Below, in pieces: positions 22,708 to 31,534 of a DNA stretch of 64,000 bases. Where the stretch lies: assembly GCA_040766655.1 (NCBI GenBank), contig JAXGQB010000010.1, forward strand, positions 186,001 through 250,000, read 5' to 3'. The notes beneath the pieces are model-generated. The model made no database searches. It worked only from the letters and a program-made list of their open reading frames with translations, and had not been told where the DNA came from. This stretch comes from JALOOB01 sp040766655. Its GTDB lineage: Bacteria > Chloroflexota > Anaerolineae > CG2-30-64-16. The position numbers and the translations under genes are program-made. Numbering within the stretch: the stretch's first letter is position 1; every line of letters starts with the position of its first letter.

Positions 22708-23652
22708 ATGGATTGGATTGAGATCAGTGTCTCAGCCGACGGCGAGGCTGCGGAGGCCGTCAGCGAGCTCTTCAACCGCCTGAACTCCCGGCCGGACGGC
22801 CAGGGCGGCGCGGTGACCGAGGTCGGCGGCTTCGACGGGGTGGGCGACGACCACCAGCCGGTGATGACGGTCAAGACCTACCTCCCGACCGGCGACGCAG
22901 CCTCTCAAGAGGTGCAGCGCCAGATCGAGGAGGGATTGTGGTTCCTCGGACGGCTCTACCCGCTGGGCGAGCCGCAGGCGCGGAGGCTGGCCGAGGAGGA
23001 CTGGGCGAACGCGTGGAAGGCGGGATACCGGCCGCTCCGCGTGGGTGCCTTCCTCATCATCCCCTCGTGGGAGCGCGATGATACCGCCGTCGAGCCGGGC
23101 GTGGCGCCGCTCATCCTCGACCCCGGCATGGCGTTCGGAACCGGGCTGCATCCCAGCACGCAGTTGTGCCTGCTGGGCATGGCGGACGTGGTCCGCGCGG
23201 GCAGCCGAGTCCTGGATGCAGGCTGCGGCTCGGGCATCCTGAGCATTGCGGCTGCCCGATTGCAGGCCGCGCGGGTCGACGCATTCGACAACGACCCGAT
23301 CGCGGTCCGCTCCACCGAGGAGAACGCGTCGTTCAACGACCTTGCCGTGCCCATCCGGGTCGTGCTGAGCGCGGGCCCGAACGAGCACGAGCCGCTGTGG
23401 GCGCCGGACCGCGGGATCCGTCCCGCGTGGGACGTGATCCTCGTCAACATCCTGCCCCACGTCATCATGAGCCTGCTCGACCAGGGGCTGGCAGATTACC
23501 TGGCGCCCGGCGGCAGGATGATCCTGGCCGGCATCATCGAGGCGCGCGAGCCGGAGCTGTGCGACTACCTGGCCGATCACGGCCTGCGCGTCGTGCGGCG
23601 TCTCGGCCAGGGCGACTGGGTGTCACTGACCGTGAGCCGCGCCACTGAGTAA
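22708..23652 (+). CDS. prmA: Ribosomal protein L11 methyltransferase
   Basis: A SAM-dependent methyltransferase of 314 residues. The family motif PGMAFGTGLHPSTQLCL (near 130-145) is followed by the SAM-binding loop VLDAGCGSGILSIAAARL and the catalytic-loop motif VILVNILPHVIM. It trimethylates ribosomal protein L11. ATG 22708 sits just behind the dnaJ stop and has GGGGTGA upstream; a GTG at 22702 overlapping the dnaJ stop is the alternative. The next gene is another ribosome-modifying enzyme, rsmE, a common pairing. Confidence 0.93.
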   Translation: MDWIEISVSADGEAAEAVSELFNRLNSRPDGQGGAVTEVGGFDGVGDDHQPVMTVKTYLPTGDAASQEVQRQIEEGLWFLGRLYPLGEPQARRLAEEDWANAWKAGYRPLRVGAFLIIPSWERDDTAVEPGVAPLILDPGMAFGTGLHPSTQLCLLGMADVVRAGSRVLDAGCGSGILSIAAARLQAARVDAFDNDPIAVRSTEENASFNDLAVPIRVVLSAGPNEHEPLWAPDRGIRPAWDVILVNILPHVIMSLLDQGLADYLAPGGRMILAGIIEAREPELCDYLADHGLRVVRRLGQGDWVSLTVSRATE

Positions 23653-23712
23653 GCGGCTGCAGCCGTAGCGGCTGCGGCCGTAGCGGCTGCGGCCGGGCGG
23701 CTGCGGCCGTGG
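23653..23712. repeat. Short tandem repeat, 15-bp unit
   Basis: GTAGCGGCTGCGGCC-like units repeat about four times with small changes in the space between prmA and rsmE. Each contains CGGCTGCGGCCG or the palindrome CGGCTGCAGCCG. Probably a simple expansion with no coding role. Confidence 0.6.
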
Positions 23713-23762
23713 TGGTCCGCCCCAACCCTGCGTTCGTGGCGGCTGAGGCCGGGCGACATACG

Positions 23763-24506
23763 ATGCATCGATTCTTCGTCTCACCCGAGGTGGTGGCGAC
23801 GTCGTCCGTCACGCTGACCGGCGACCAGGCGCACCAGATTCGCCGCGTCCTGCGCCTGCAGCCCGGCGCGGAGGTGGCCCTGCTCGACGGCAGCGGTTGG
23901 GTGTATCGCTGCGCTGTGGCGAGTGTCAACACGGCGGATGTCCGGCTCGACGTGCTCGATCGCACCCAGGGCCAGGGCGAGCCCTCGGTGCACATCGTGC
24001 TGCACCAGGCCGTGCTCAAGGGCGACCATTTCAACTGGGTGCTGCAGAAGGGCGTCGAGGTAGGGGTGAGCGCGTTCGTGCCCACCGTGTGTGCGCGCAG
24101 TGTCGTCGATGACATGCAGGCGATCGATGCCCGGCGCAGCCGCTGGGAGCGCATCATCCGGGAGGCGGCAGAGCAATGCGGGCGGCCGCTGCTGCCCGAG
24201 CTGCGCCTCGCGCAGCTACTGTCGCAGTCGCTGGAGGCGGGGGAGCAGTCGTCTGCCCTGCGCCTCATTCCCTGGGAAGGCGAGCACGTCACCCGGCTCG
24301 GGCAGGTGCTCGCCGCGTGTAACGTGGCGGCGGGCACCTGCATCGAACTGTTCGTTGGCCCCGAAGGCGGCTTCACCGAGGACGAGATCGAACGGGCGCG
24401 GCGGCACGGCGTGCAGCCGGTGACGCTGGGATCGCGGGTGCTGCGGGCTGAGACGGCGGGAATCGTGGCTGCAACGGCCATCCTGGTTCACGCCGGTGAG
24501 CTTTAG
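23763..24506 (+). CDS. rsmE: 16S rRNA (uracil-1498-N3)-methyltransferase
   Basis: A SPOUT-class rRNA methyltransferase of 247 residues. The N-terminal PUA-like part has MHRFFVSPE and LTGDQAHQIRRVLRLQPG. The knotted C-terminal domain has LHQAVLKGDHFNWVLQKGVEVGV, FVGPEGGFTEDEIERAR and TLGSRVLRAETAGIVAAT, which form the SAM knot. It methylates U1498 of 16S rRNA. ATG 23763 gives the standard MHRFF start; a longer frame from 23709 begins in the repeat and is not used. Confidence 0.95.
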   Translation: MHRFFVSPEVVATSSVTLTGDQAHQIRRVLRLQPGAEVALLDGSGWVYRCAVASVNTADVRLDVLDRTQGQGEPSVHIVLHQAVLKGDHFNWVLQKGVEVGVSAFVPTVCARSVVDDMQAIDARRSRWERIIREAAEQCGRPLLPELRLAQLLSQSLEAGEQSSALRLIPWEGEHVTRLGQVLAACNVAAGTCIELFVGPEGGFTEDEIERARRHGVQPVTLGSRVLRAETAGIVAATAILVHAGEL

Positions 24507-24542
24507 TCGTAAAACACCACGAGGGTGGAAGGATAAGATAAC

Positions 24543-25604
24543 ATGCTGGACGGATTGAGCTTTAACCTGAACATGAGCGGCCCGGATGAAATGTCCGCGG
24601 AGCAGGAGCCGGTGGAGCAGGGGCCGCGGCCCGACATCGAGAACGTGGTCATCATCGGCAGCGGGCCGGCCGGATGGTCTGCCGCGATTTACGCTGCACG
24701 CGGCAACCTGCGACCGTTGCTCATCACGGGCAACGAGTTGGGCGGGCAGATCGCGCTGACGACCGAGGTGGAGAACTTCCCCGGGCACGAGCAGATCCAG
24801 GGTCCCGAGCTGGTGGAGCGGATGCAGAAGCAGGCCGAGCGTTTCGGCACCGAGGTGCTGATCGACTACGTGACCGAGATCGACGTGGACGGCCCGCCCT
24901 TCACCGTGCGCCTCGCATCAGGCAAGGAGTTCAAGACCAAGGGCATCGTGGCCGCGACCGGCGCCTCGCCCCGGCGCATGGGCGTGCCCGGCGAAGAGCG
25001 CCTCACCGGCCGCGGGGTCAGCTACTGCGCGACCTGTGACGGCTTCTTCTTCCGCAACAAGGACGTCATCGTCGTCGGCGGCGGGGACAGCGCGTTGCAG
25101 GAGAGTCTGTTCCTGACCAAGTTCGCCGCCAGGGTGCGCGTGATCCATCGCCGCGACCAGCTGCGCGGCGGCGCAGTGCTGCAGCGCCGCGCGCAGGAGA
25201 ATCCCAAGATCGAGTTCGTCTGGAACACGGTGGTGGAGAGCGTCAACGGCGAGAACAAGGTGGAGAGCCTGACCGTGCGCAACGTTCAGACGGATGAGGT
25301 CAGCGAGCTGAAGACGGACGGCGTGTTCGTCTACATCGGCCACCTGCCCAACAACCAACTCTTCGTCGACAAGCTGGCCCTGGACGAAGAGGGCTACCTG
25401 GTCACGGACAAGCTGATGCGCACGAGCGTGCCGGGCATCTTCGCCGCGGGCGAGATCCAGGATCACCGCTTCAAGCAGGCCGCGACGTCTGCGGGACAGG
25501 GCGTGGCCGCGGCGATGGAGGTGGAGAAGTACCTGGCCGACCTCGAGGACCGGACCTATCCGGGCCGCGAGGAGACGTACACTGAAGTGGAGTTGGCGGC
25601 GTAG
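24543..25604 (+). CDS. trxB: Thioredoxin reductase
   Basis: An FAD/NADPH disulfide reductase of 353 residues. The FAD site VVIIGSGPAGWSAAIYAARG lies near residue 36, the redox pair in GVSYCATCDGFFF, the NADPH site VIVVGGGDSALQESLFLT with HRRDQLR, and the second FAD motif GIFAAGEIQDHRFKQAATSAGQG. An N-terminal tail of about 30 acidic residues precedes the usual start. The active-site pair is normal Cys-Cys with no UGA. It can supply electrons to thioredoxins and, indirectly, to the exported thiol proteins of this region. A strong terminator follows. Confidence 0.95.
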   Translation: MLDGLSFNLNMSGPDEMSAEQEPVEQGPRPDIENVVIIGSGPAGWSAAIYAARGNLRPLLITGNELGGQIALTTEVENFPGHEQIQGPELVERMQKQAERFGTEVLIDYVTEIDVDGPPFTVRLASGKEFKTKGIVAATGASPRRMGVPGEERLTGRGVSYCATCDGFFFRNKDVIVVGGGDSALQESLFLTKFAARVRVIHRRDQLRGGAVLQRRAQENPKIEFVWNTVVESVNGENKVESLTVRNVQTDEVSELKTDGVFVYIGHLPNNQLFVDKLALDEEGYLVTDKLMRTSVPGIFAAGEIQDHRFKQAATSAGQGVAAAMEVEKYLADLEDRTYPGREETYTEVELAA

Positions 25605-25666
25605 GCGCGGCGCAGGGCTGCGTCCGGTTTGAGTTGCAGTTTGCTGAGCTCCACATGTGAGCGGTT

Positions 25667-25706
25667 GAGGCCCCTGGTTTCGGAACGAAACCAGGGGCCT
25701 CTGTTC
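25667..25706 (+). terminator. Terminator after trxB
   Basis: GAGGCCCCTGGTTTC (25667-25681) and GAAACCAGGGGCCTC (25687-25701) form a perfect 15-bp stem with a GGAAC loop, followed by TGTTC. It closes the housekeeping block before the xylose operon. Confidence 0.8.
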
Positions 25707-25728
25707 ATCCGCCCGCGCCGCGCCCGGA

Positions 25729-25757
25729 TTGCAGCGCTTGGCAGACGGTGGTACGAT
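25729..25757 (+). promoter_or_regulatory. Promoter candidate of the xylAB operon
   Basis: TTGCAG (25729-25734) and TACGAT (25752-25757) are 17 bases apart, 63 bases upstream of the xylA start. Both hexamers match the sigma70 consensus at four of six positions. No operator is evident. Confidence 0.4.
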
Positions 25758-25819
25758 CTGCTCAACGGCATGGTGAGGACTTCATGCTGCTGGCCGGGAA
25801 TCAAGGAGGCTACACGGCT

Positions 25820-26986
25820 ATGTCAGATTACACCCCAAAACCCGAGCACAAATTCACCTTCGGCCTGTGGACCGTCGGCAATCGCGGCTCCGATCCGTTC
25901 GGTGACGATGTGCGCGCTAAGCTCTCGCCCGTCAACATCGTCCACCTGCTGGCTGAAGCCGGCGCGTACGGCGTCAACTTCCACGATAATGACCTCGTGC
26001 CGATCGATGCGACACCCGCCGAGCGTGACCGCATCGTGGCGGACTTCCGCCGGGCCCTGTCGGACACCGGCCTGGTCGTGCCGATGGCCACCACCAACCT
26101 GTTCTACGATCCGGCCTTCAAGGACGGCGCCTTCACGGCGAACGACCCCAAGGTGCGCGCGTACGCACTGCACAAGACGCTGGCCGCGATCGACCTGGGC
26201 GTGGAGCTGGGCGCAAAGATCTACGTCTTCTGGGGCGGCCGCGAAGGCATCGAGAGCGACGCCAGCAAGAACCCTCTCGACGCGGGGAAACGCTTCCGCG
26301 ACGCGCTGAATTTCGTCTGCGAGTACGCCATCGATCAGGGCTACGACCTGAAATTCGCGCTGGAGGCCAAGCCGAACGAGCCGCGCGGGGACCTCTATCT
26401 GCCCACCACGGGCCACATGCTGGGCTTCATCGCCACGCTCGACCATCCGGAGATGGTGGGCGTGAACCCCGAGATGGCGCACGAGCACATGGCCGGCCTC
26501 AACTTCATGCACGGCGTCGCGCAGGCTTGGGACGCGGGTAAGCTGTTCCACATCGACCTGAACGACCAGAACTTCTGCCGCTACGACCAGGACCTGCGCT
26601 TCGGATCGCACAACTGGAAGCAGGCCTTCTTCCTGGTCAAGTTCCTCGAAGACGTGGGTTACGCAGGGGCGCGGCACTTCGACTCGCACGCGTACCGCAC
26701 CGAGGACGCGGCCGGGGTGAAGGATTTCGCGCGCGGCAGCATGCGCTCTTACCTGATCCTCAAGGAGAAGGCAGCCCGCTTCAACGCGGACGGGGAAATC
26801 CAGGCCCTGCTGGCGGAGATCAACCACGACGACGGCAGCATGGTCTCACTCCAGGGCGCATACTCGCGCGGGAAGGCAGCGGCACTGAAGGCGTATCCCT
26901 TCGATCGCCAGGCCCTCGGTGCGCGCGGCATGGGCTACGAGCGCCTCGATCAACTGACCTTTGACCTGCTGATGGGCGTGCGCTGA
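25820..26986 (+). CDS. xylA: Xylose isomerase
   Basis: Converts D-xylose to D-xylulose. It has 388 residues, the shorter class I (actinobacterial) size. Motifs are NFHDNDLVP (catalytic His), VFWGGREG, ALEAKPNEPRGDLYLPTTGH (metal-binding Glu and Lys), VGVNPEMAHEHMAGLNF (metal ligands) and FHIDLNDQ. ATG 25820 has AAGGAGG ten bases upstream; the longer frame from 25748 is rejected. xylB follows after 22 bases. No xylose transporter or repressor gene is next to it, though the ABC system at 7.4-10.7 kb could import a pentose. Confidence 0.97.
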   Translation: MSDYTPKPEHKFTFGLWTVGNRGSDPFGDDVRAKLSPVNIVHLLAEAGAYGVNFHDNDLVPIDATPAERDRIVADFRRALSDTGLVVPMATTNLFYDPAFKDGAFTANDPKVRAYALHKTLAAIDLGVELGAKIYVFWGGREGIESDASKNPLDAGKRFRDALNFVCEYAIDQGYDLKFALEAKPNEPRGDLYLPTTGHMLGFIATLDHPEMVGVNPEMAHEHMAGLNFMHGVAQAWDAGKLFHIDLNDQNFCRYDQDLRFGSHNWKQAFFLVKFLEDVGYAGARHFDSHAYRTEDAAGVKDFARGSMRSYLILKEKAARFNADGEIQALLAEINHDDGSMVSLQGAYSRGKAAALKAYPFDRQALGARGMGYERLDQLTFDLLMGVR

Positions 26987-27008
26987 GCGGTCGAAGGAGC
27001 ATCCGGAG

Positions 27009-28535
27009 ATGGCGACCTACCTGTTAGGCGTCGATGTCTCGACGACGGCCACCAAGGCGCTGCTCATCGATGCGGACGGTCGGGTCGTGGCAGTGGCTGC
27101 GACGGAGTATCCCTTCGAGACGCCGCGGCCGCTGTGGAGCGAACAAGATCCCGGCCTCTTCTGGGATGGTACGGTCAAGAGCATCCGGGCGGTGCTGGCT
27201 CGATCCGGCGTGGCCGCGGCCGACATCGCGGGCGTTGGCATGACCGGGCAGATGCACGGGCTGTGTGCGCTGGACGCCGCGGGCCGGCCGCTGCGCCCGT
27301 GCATCCTGTGGAACGACCAGCGCACCGCAGATCAGTGCGCCGAGATCACGCGTCGTGTGGGCGCCGAGCGGGTGCTGCAGCTCACCGGCAACCCCGTGTT
27401 GACCGGCTTCACCGCGCCCAAGCTCCTGTGGATGGCGCAGCACGAGCCGGAGCTGTATGGCCGGATCGCGCATGTGCTGCTCCCTAAGGACTACGCGCGC
27501 TACTGCCTGACCGGGGAGTTCGTGGGCGAGGTCTCCGATGCCTCGGGCACGTCCTTGTTCGACGTGGGCGCCCGGCGCTGGTCGGATGAGATGCTGGCCG
27601 CGCTGGATGTGCCGCGCGCCTGGTTGCCCGAGGTGACGGAGTCGCCCGAGGCCAGTGCACGGATCAGCGAGGCTGCCGCTGCCGCAACGGGGCTGGCAGC
27701 CGGGACGCCCGTCATCGGCGGCGGAGGCGACCAGGCCGCCCAGGCCGTGGGCACGGGCATCGTCCGCGAGGGCATCATCTCCGTCACCGTCGGCACGTCC
27801 GGCGTCGTGTTCGCCCAGTCGGACGCGTACCGCGTCGAGCCGGCGGGCCGGCTGCACGCGTTCTGCCATGCCGTGCCCGGCCGGTGGCACCTGATGGGCG
27901 TGATGCTCTCCGCCGCTGGCAGCTTCCGCTGGTTCCGCGATGCGGTCGGCCAGCACGAGGTGTTCCTGGCCCAGCAGACCGGTCGCGACGTCTACGATCT
28001 CCTGACGATGGAGGCTGCGGAGGCGCCGCCCGGCAGTGAGGGGCTGTTGTTCCTCCCCTACCTCACCGGCGAGCGCGCCCCCCATCCCGACCCGCTGGCG
28101 CGCGGCGCGTTCGTCGGGTTGACGGTGCGCCACGGCAAGGCGCACCTGGCGCGTGCAGTACTGGAGGGGGTCAGCTTCGGCCTGCGCGATTCGTTCGAGC
28201 TCATGCGCGCGCTGGGCATCGGGTCGACCCAGGTGCGTGTCTCGGGCGGCGGGGCGCGCAGCACGTTGTGGCGCCAGATCCTGGCCGACGTGTTCGACAC
28301 TGAGATCGTCACGGTGAACGTGACCGAGGGTGCGGCGTTCGGCGCCGCGCTGCTCGCCGGCGTCGGGGCGGCGGTGTATGGCTCCGTGGCGGACGCGTGC
28401 GACCGGACCATCCGGATCACCGGCAGCACGGCGCCCGGTCCTGCGGCCGAGACCTACGAGGCCTACTACCCGCGCTATCGCGCGCTCTATCCGCTGCTGG
28501 CGGGGGAGTTCGCCAGCCTGGCGCGCCTGGCGTAG
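27009..28535 (+). CDS. xylB: Xylulokinase
   Basis: A FGGY-family kinase of 508 residues that phosphorylates D-xylulose to enter the pentose phosphate pathway. The N-terminal ATPase fold begins YLLGVDVSTTATKALLID. The xylulokinase signature GVGMTGQMHGLCALD is followed by LWNDQRTADQC, the catalytic-Asp region GGGGDQAAQAVGTGI and the C-terminal VSGGGARSTLWRQILADVF. It shares an operon with xylA. Length and motifs are complete. Confidence 0.96.
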   Translation: MATYLLGVDVSTTATKALLIDADGRVVAVAATEYPFETPRPLWSEQDPGLFWDGTVKSIRAVLARSGVAAADIAGVGMTGQMHGLCALDAAGRPLRPCILWNDQRTADQCAEITRRVGAERVLQLTGNPVLTGFTAPKLLWMAQHEPELYGRIAHVLLPKDYARYCLTGEFVGEVSDASGTSLFDVGARRWSDEMLAALDVPRAWLPEVTESPEASARISEAAAAATGLAAGTPVIGGGGDQAAQAVGTGIVREGIISVTVGTSGVVFAQSDAYRVEPAGRLHAFCHAVPGRWHLMGVMLSAAGSFRWFRDAVGQHEVFLAQQTGRDVYDLLTMEAAEAPPGSEGLLFLPYLTGERAPHPDPLARGAFVGLTVRHGKAHLARAVLEGVSFGLRDSFELMRALGIGSTQVRVSGGGARSTLWRQILADVFDTEIVTVNVTEGAAFGAALLAGVGAAVYGSVADACDRTIRITGSTAPGPAAETYEAYYPRYRALYPLLAGEFASLARLA

Positions 28536-28553
28536 GGGGGATGTGGGCGGAAA

Positions 28554-29321
28554 ATGGCGACGATTCGCGAGCTACAGGATTACATGAGAAATGCAGCGGC
28601 GCGCAGCCATGCGGTCTACCCCTGCGCGCCGTTCCATCTCTATCTCCACGAGACGGACGACTTCCGCTTCTTCAACTACGCGATCCCCGATCTACCGCTG
28701 GAGGGGGTGACCGCAATGCAGCTGGATGCGCTGCGGGCGGCCTTCGCCGCGCGCGGGCGCACGCTGCGGTTTGAGTTTCTTCGCGAGTATGCGCCGCGGC
28801 TGGGCTCCGCCCTGGCCGCGCTCGGCGTGCCTCTGGAGGGGGAGAACCCGTTGCTGGTGTGCACGCCGGATACGTTTCGCCCGATCGAGGCGCCCGCAGG
28901 GCTGCACTTCGTGCGCCTGGCGCCGGAATCGCCGGATCGCGACCTGGTCGATCACATCGAAACCGCGAGCCGCGGCTTCGGGGATGAGTCGGGGATCGTT
29001 CCGCCGGAGCGCGTGGCCGACCTGCGCCGCCGCCTGGCATCGGGCGAGGGGAGTTTCCTGGTGCGCGCCGGCGAGGAGCCGGTGGCGGCCGGATCCTACA
29101 CGGTGCCGATCGACGGCTTCACCGAGCTGGTGGGCATCGCCACGCTACCCGCGCACCGGCGCCGCGGCATCGCCGCGGCCCTGACCGCCGTGCTCGCCGC
29201 CGACGCGTTCGCACGCGGCGTCCGCACCGCGTTTCTCACCGCCGCGGACGACAACGCCAGCCGGGTCTATCAGCGCTGCGGCTTCTACCGCATCGGGACC
29301 GGGCTGGCGTATGGAGAGTAA
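28554..29321 (+). CDS. GNAT-family acetyltransferase
   Basis: A 255-residue protein whose C-terminal half (about 120-255) is a GNAT domain. The acetyl-CoA pyrophosphate loop is ATLPAHRRRGIAAALTAVL, and the C-terminal NASRVYQRCGFYRIG is typical. The first 110 residues resemble a degenerate second GNAT-like fold. The substrate is unknown. It begins 18 bases after xylB and may be read with it, although a role in xylose use is not suggested by the sequence. The MITE array begins right after its stop codon. Confidence 0.85.
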   Translation: MATIRELQDYMRNAAARSHAVYPCAPFHLYLHETDDFRFFNYAIPDLPLEGVTAMQLDALRAAFAARGRTLRFEFLREYAPRLGSALAALGVPLEGENPLLVCTPDTFRPIEAPAGLHFVRLAPESPDRDLVDHIETASRGFGDESGIVPPERVADLRRRLASGEGSFLVRAGEEPVAAGSYTVPIDGFTELVGIATLPAHRRRGIAAALTAVLAADAFARGVRTAFLTAADDNASRVYQRCGFYRIGTGLAYGE

Positions 29322-29336
29322 GGCACGGGACAGCGC

Positions 29337-29487
29337 GTGCGCCTGCGGTTCGAAACCGCAGGCTGATAAGCGGCGAGAAACCGGCTGAAGCCGGTTGGTG
29401 ACGGGTCTCACCCCGGCCAGTATGCTTCAGCATACTTCGTCACTATCAGCCGCCGATTTCTAATCGGCGGCGTCGATGCGGCGACAT
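29337..29487. mobile_element. MITE/REP unit 1 of the transposon family
   Basis: A unit of 151 bp made of three hairpins: CCTGCGGTT/AACCGCAGG at the left end with AACCGGCT/AGCCGGTT after it, AGTATGC/GCATACT in the middle, and CGCCGATT/AATCGGCG at the right end. Its ends match those of the transposase-bearing copy at 29794-30428. Confidence 0.85.
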
Positions 29488-29640
29488 GTGCGCCTGCGGT
29501 TCGAAACCGCAGGCTGATAAGCGGCGAGAAACCGGCTGAAGCCGGTTGGTGACGGGTCTCACCCCGGCCAGTATGCTTCAGCATACTTCGTCACTATCAG
29601 CCGCCGATTTCTAATCGGCGGCGTCGATGCGGCGTGACAT
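29488..29640. mobile_element. MITE/REP unit 2 of the transposon family
   Basis: A nearly identical, head-to-tail copy of unit 1, 153 bp; it differs only by a few bases at the junction (GTGACAT instead of GACAT). Confidence 0.85.
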
Positions 29641-29793
29641 GTGCGCCTGCGGTTCGAAACCGCAGGCTGATAAGCGGCGAGAAACCGGCTGAAGCCGGTT
29701 GGTGACGGGTCTCACCCCGGCCAGTATGCTTCAGCATACTTCGTCACTATCAGCCGCCGATTTCTAATCGGCGGCGTCGATGCGGCGTGACAT
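29641..29793. mobile_element. MITE/REP unit 3 of the transposon family
   Basis: A third head-to-tail copy, 153 bp, identical in layout to unit 2. Confidence 0.85.
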
Positions 29794-30428
29794 GTGCGCC
29801 TGCGGTTCGAAACCGCAGGCTGATAAGCGGCGAGAAACCGGCTGAAGCCGGTTGAAGAAAAGGTCCTTTAGAAAGCGACGTCATCGGGCTCAAGGTAGAT
29901 TGGCCCGTCTTCGCGTAGGGTGGTGGCAGATCGTAAATCCTCCATTGGACGGAGCGCCGTTGGGCCTTCATCGACCTCTGCGATGCGCTCCAGCCACGAA
30001 ATGGCGGTGACGTCGCGATGATGTTGCTTCTGCCGCCTCACATACTCCACTGCATCCTGCAGTTGGCGCTGGCCCAGCGTGAGCGCCCCGTAACCCCGCT
30101 GCCAAGCAAAGTAATCGTTGTTCCCGCTCAAGTTTATCCCATGTGACGACGCGCCCTTGAGGCGCTTGATGAACGTGGAGATAGCGACGTGGGGTGGAAC
30201 TGCGGCGACCATATGGACGTGGTCGGTCCAGCCGTCTAGGGCGTACACGTAACTACCCAGGTCAGCCGCAACGCGAAGCAGGTGCGCATGCAACTGCCTC
30301 TCAATCCCTGGTGTGATGAGAGGTTCGCGGTTCTTGGTGGCCCAGATCAGGTGATAATAGGCGCGCCAGAAGGGCATTTGACATCCTTGTTTCCCCGCCG
30401 ACGCCTTATCGGCGGCGTCGATGCGGCG
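29794..30428. mobile_element. Autonomous IS200/REP-type element carrying its transposase
   Basis: The left 60 bp (29794-29853) are identical to the left end of the MITE units, and the right 34 bp (30395-30428) match their right end, including GGCGGCGTCGATGCGGCG. In this copy the middle hairpin section is replaced by the transposase gene. It therefore looks like the full-length parent of the surrounding transposase-less copies. Confidence 0.75.
29868..30377 (-). CDS. Y1-type transposase (IS200/REP-associated tyrosine transposase)
   Basis: A 169-residue single-domain HUH endonuclease. The N-terminus YYHLIWATKNREPLI is typical of this family. The HUH motif is HVH (residues 53-55) in GWTDHVHMVAAVPP, and the nucleophilic Tyr112 lies in VEYVRRQKQHH, as in REP-associated tyrosine transposases. 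It cuts and rejoins single-stranded DNA at hairpin ends. ATG 30377 is chosen; the longer frame to 30533 runs back through the repeat. All catalytic residues are present, so it may be active. It is enclosed by the ends shared with four MITE copies. Confidence 0.92.
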   Translation of the reverse strand: MPFWRAYYHLIWATKNREPLITPGIERQLHAHLLRVAADLGSYVYALDGWTDHVHMVAAVPPHVAISTFIKRLKGASSHGINLSGNNDYFAWQRGYGALTLGQRQLQDAVEYVRRQKQHHRDVTAISWLERIAEVDEGPTALRPMEDLRSATTLREDGPIYLEPDDVAF

Positions 30429-30437
30429 ACGTGACGC

Positions 30438-30583
30438 GTGCGCCTGCGGTTCGAAACCGCAGGCTGATAGGTGGCGGGAAACCGGCTGAAGCCGGTTGGT
30501 GACGGGTCTCACCCGGCCAGTATGCTTCAGCATACTTCGTCACTATCAGCCGCCGATTTCTAATCGGCGGCGTCGATGCGGCG
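30438..30583. mobile_element. MITE/REP unit 5 of the transposon family
   Basis: A fourth transposase-less copy, about 146 bp, on the other side of the autonomous element and in the same orientation. It is slightly diverged (GATAGGTGGCGGG instead of GATAAGCGGCGAG, and one C fewer in the middle). Confidence 0.85.
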
Positions 30584-30615
30584 ATGATACGCGACCGGCG
30601 CGGCGGCGCATTCCT

Positions 30616-31473
30616 CTAGACAAACAGCGGCGTCATCGCGCGGCGCTGCACCATCTCCTGCATCTCCTCGTCCGACGGGCAGCGCTCGAAGCGGCTCGCC
30701 GCGTCCAGCACCTTCGGCAGAAGCTCGACGTCCCCCACGGTATTGAGGAACACGTCCTCCTGGCCCAGCACGAACCACACCGCACGGTCGATGCTCTCCT
30801 GATCCGCCAGCGGCTCGTACCAGGTGGTGTGCGTCTTCGGCTTGTCGTCCCAAGGTCCCGCGGCGAGGGATTTGATGATCTGCACCGCGACGTTGCGCTC
30901 GCGGCACACCTGGCGCACCGTGTCGAAGGCACGGCGATACGCCTCGTTGCGGTGGAGCAGGTAGTTGTAGGGCAGCAACACCGAATCGAAGTCGTGGCGC
31001 GCGAGGCTGCGCAGGTGCATGGCCGGCGCGACCAGCTCGTGGCCGGTGACGCCGACGAAGCGCGTCAGCCCCTGCGCCTGCGCCTCCAGCACGGCCTCCA
31101 GCGCGCCGTCCGGCCCCATCGCCATCTGCCACTCCGCCTCGTCGATCAGGAAGTGGATCTGCAGCAGGTCCACGTGATCCGTCTGCAGGCGATCGAGCGA
31201 CCTGCGAATCTCGTCCCACGCCCTGGCCTTCGTCCGCTCCTGCGTCTTGGTCGCGAGGAAGAACGCGTCGCGATGCCGCCGCATCCAGGGGCCGATGCGC
31301 AGCTCGGCATCGCCGTACGATGCTGCGGTGTCGATGTGGTTCACGCCGTACTGCAGCAGCACGTCGAGGGTGCGATCGGCCACCTCCTGCGAGACGGTCC
31401 ACAGCGCAGCCGCGCCGAACAGCGTCCGCGTGCTCATGTGGCCCATGCGGCCGAATGGCGCCTTTGAGATCAT
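30616..31473 (-). CDS. Aldo/keto reductase
   Basis: A 285-residue NADPH-dependent oxidoreductase of the aldo/keto reductase fold. The N-terminal TLFGAAALW strand is followed by GVNHIDTAASYGDAELRIG (catalytic Asp and Tyr), FFLATKTQERT (catalytic Lys) and DLLQIHFL (catalytic His). It lacks the usual C-terminal NADPH-binding GxxS-N block in a clear form and instead ends with SRFERCPSDEEMQEMV, as in a subgroup of predicted reductases. The substrate is unknown. ATG 31473 has GGAGGAG upstream. Another aldo/keto reductase lies at 56815. Confidence 0.88.
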   Translation of the reverse strand: MISKAPFGRMGHMSTRTLFGAAALWTVSQEVADRTLDVLLQYGVNHIDTAASYGDAELRIGPWMRRHRDAFFLATKTQERTKARAWDEIRRSLDRLQTDHVDLLQIHFLIDEAEWQMAMGPDGALEAVLEAQAQGLTRFVGVTGHELVAPAMHLRSLARHDFDSVLLPYNYLLHRNEAYRRAFDTVRQVCRERNVAVQIIKSLAAGPWDDKPKTHTTWYEPLADQESIDRAVWFVLGQEDVFLNTVGDVELLPKVLDAASRFERCPSDEEMQEMVQRRAMTPLFV

Positions 31474-31534
31474 CGTCTTGCTCCTCCCTGTCCGTTAGCT
31501 TCCCGGTCCTGCATGCCGCTCGCAGCCGGCGCGC

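Noticed and set aside
23653..23712. CRISPR or coding repeat between prmA and rsmE
   Set aside because: A 15-bp simple tandem repeat without spacers, lying outside both genes.
29337..30583. tRNA-like T-loop GGTTCGAAACC in the repeats
   Set aside because: It is part of a longer hairpin repeated five times, without acceptor, D or anticodon arms.
29322..30615. Long in-frame extensions of the transposase and other frames through the MITE array
   Set aside because: They translate repeat DNA and begin inside hairpins; the real transposase start is ATG 30377.
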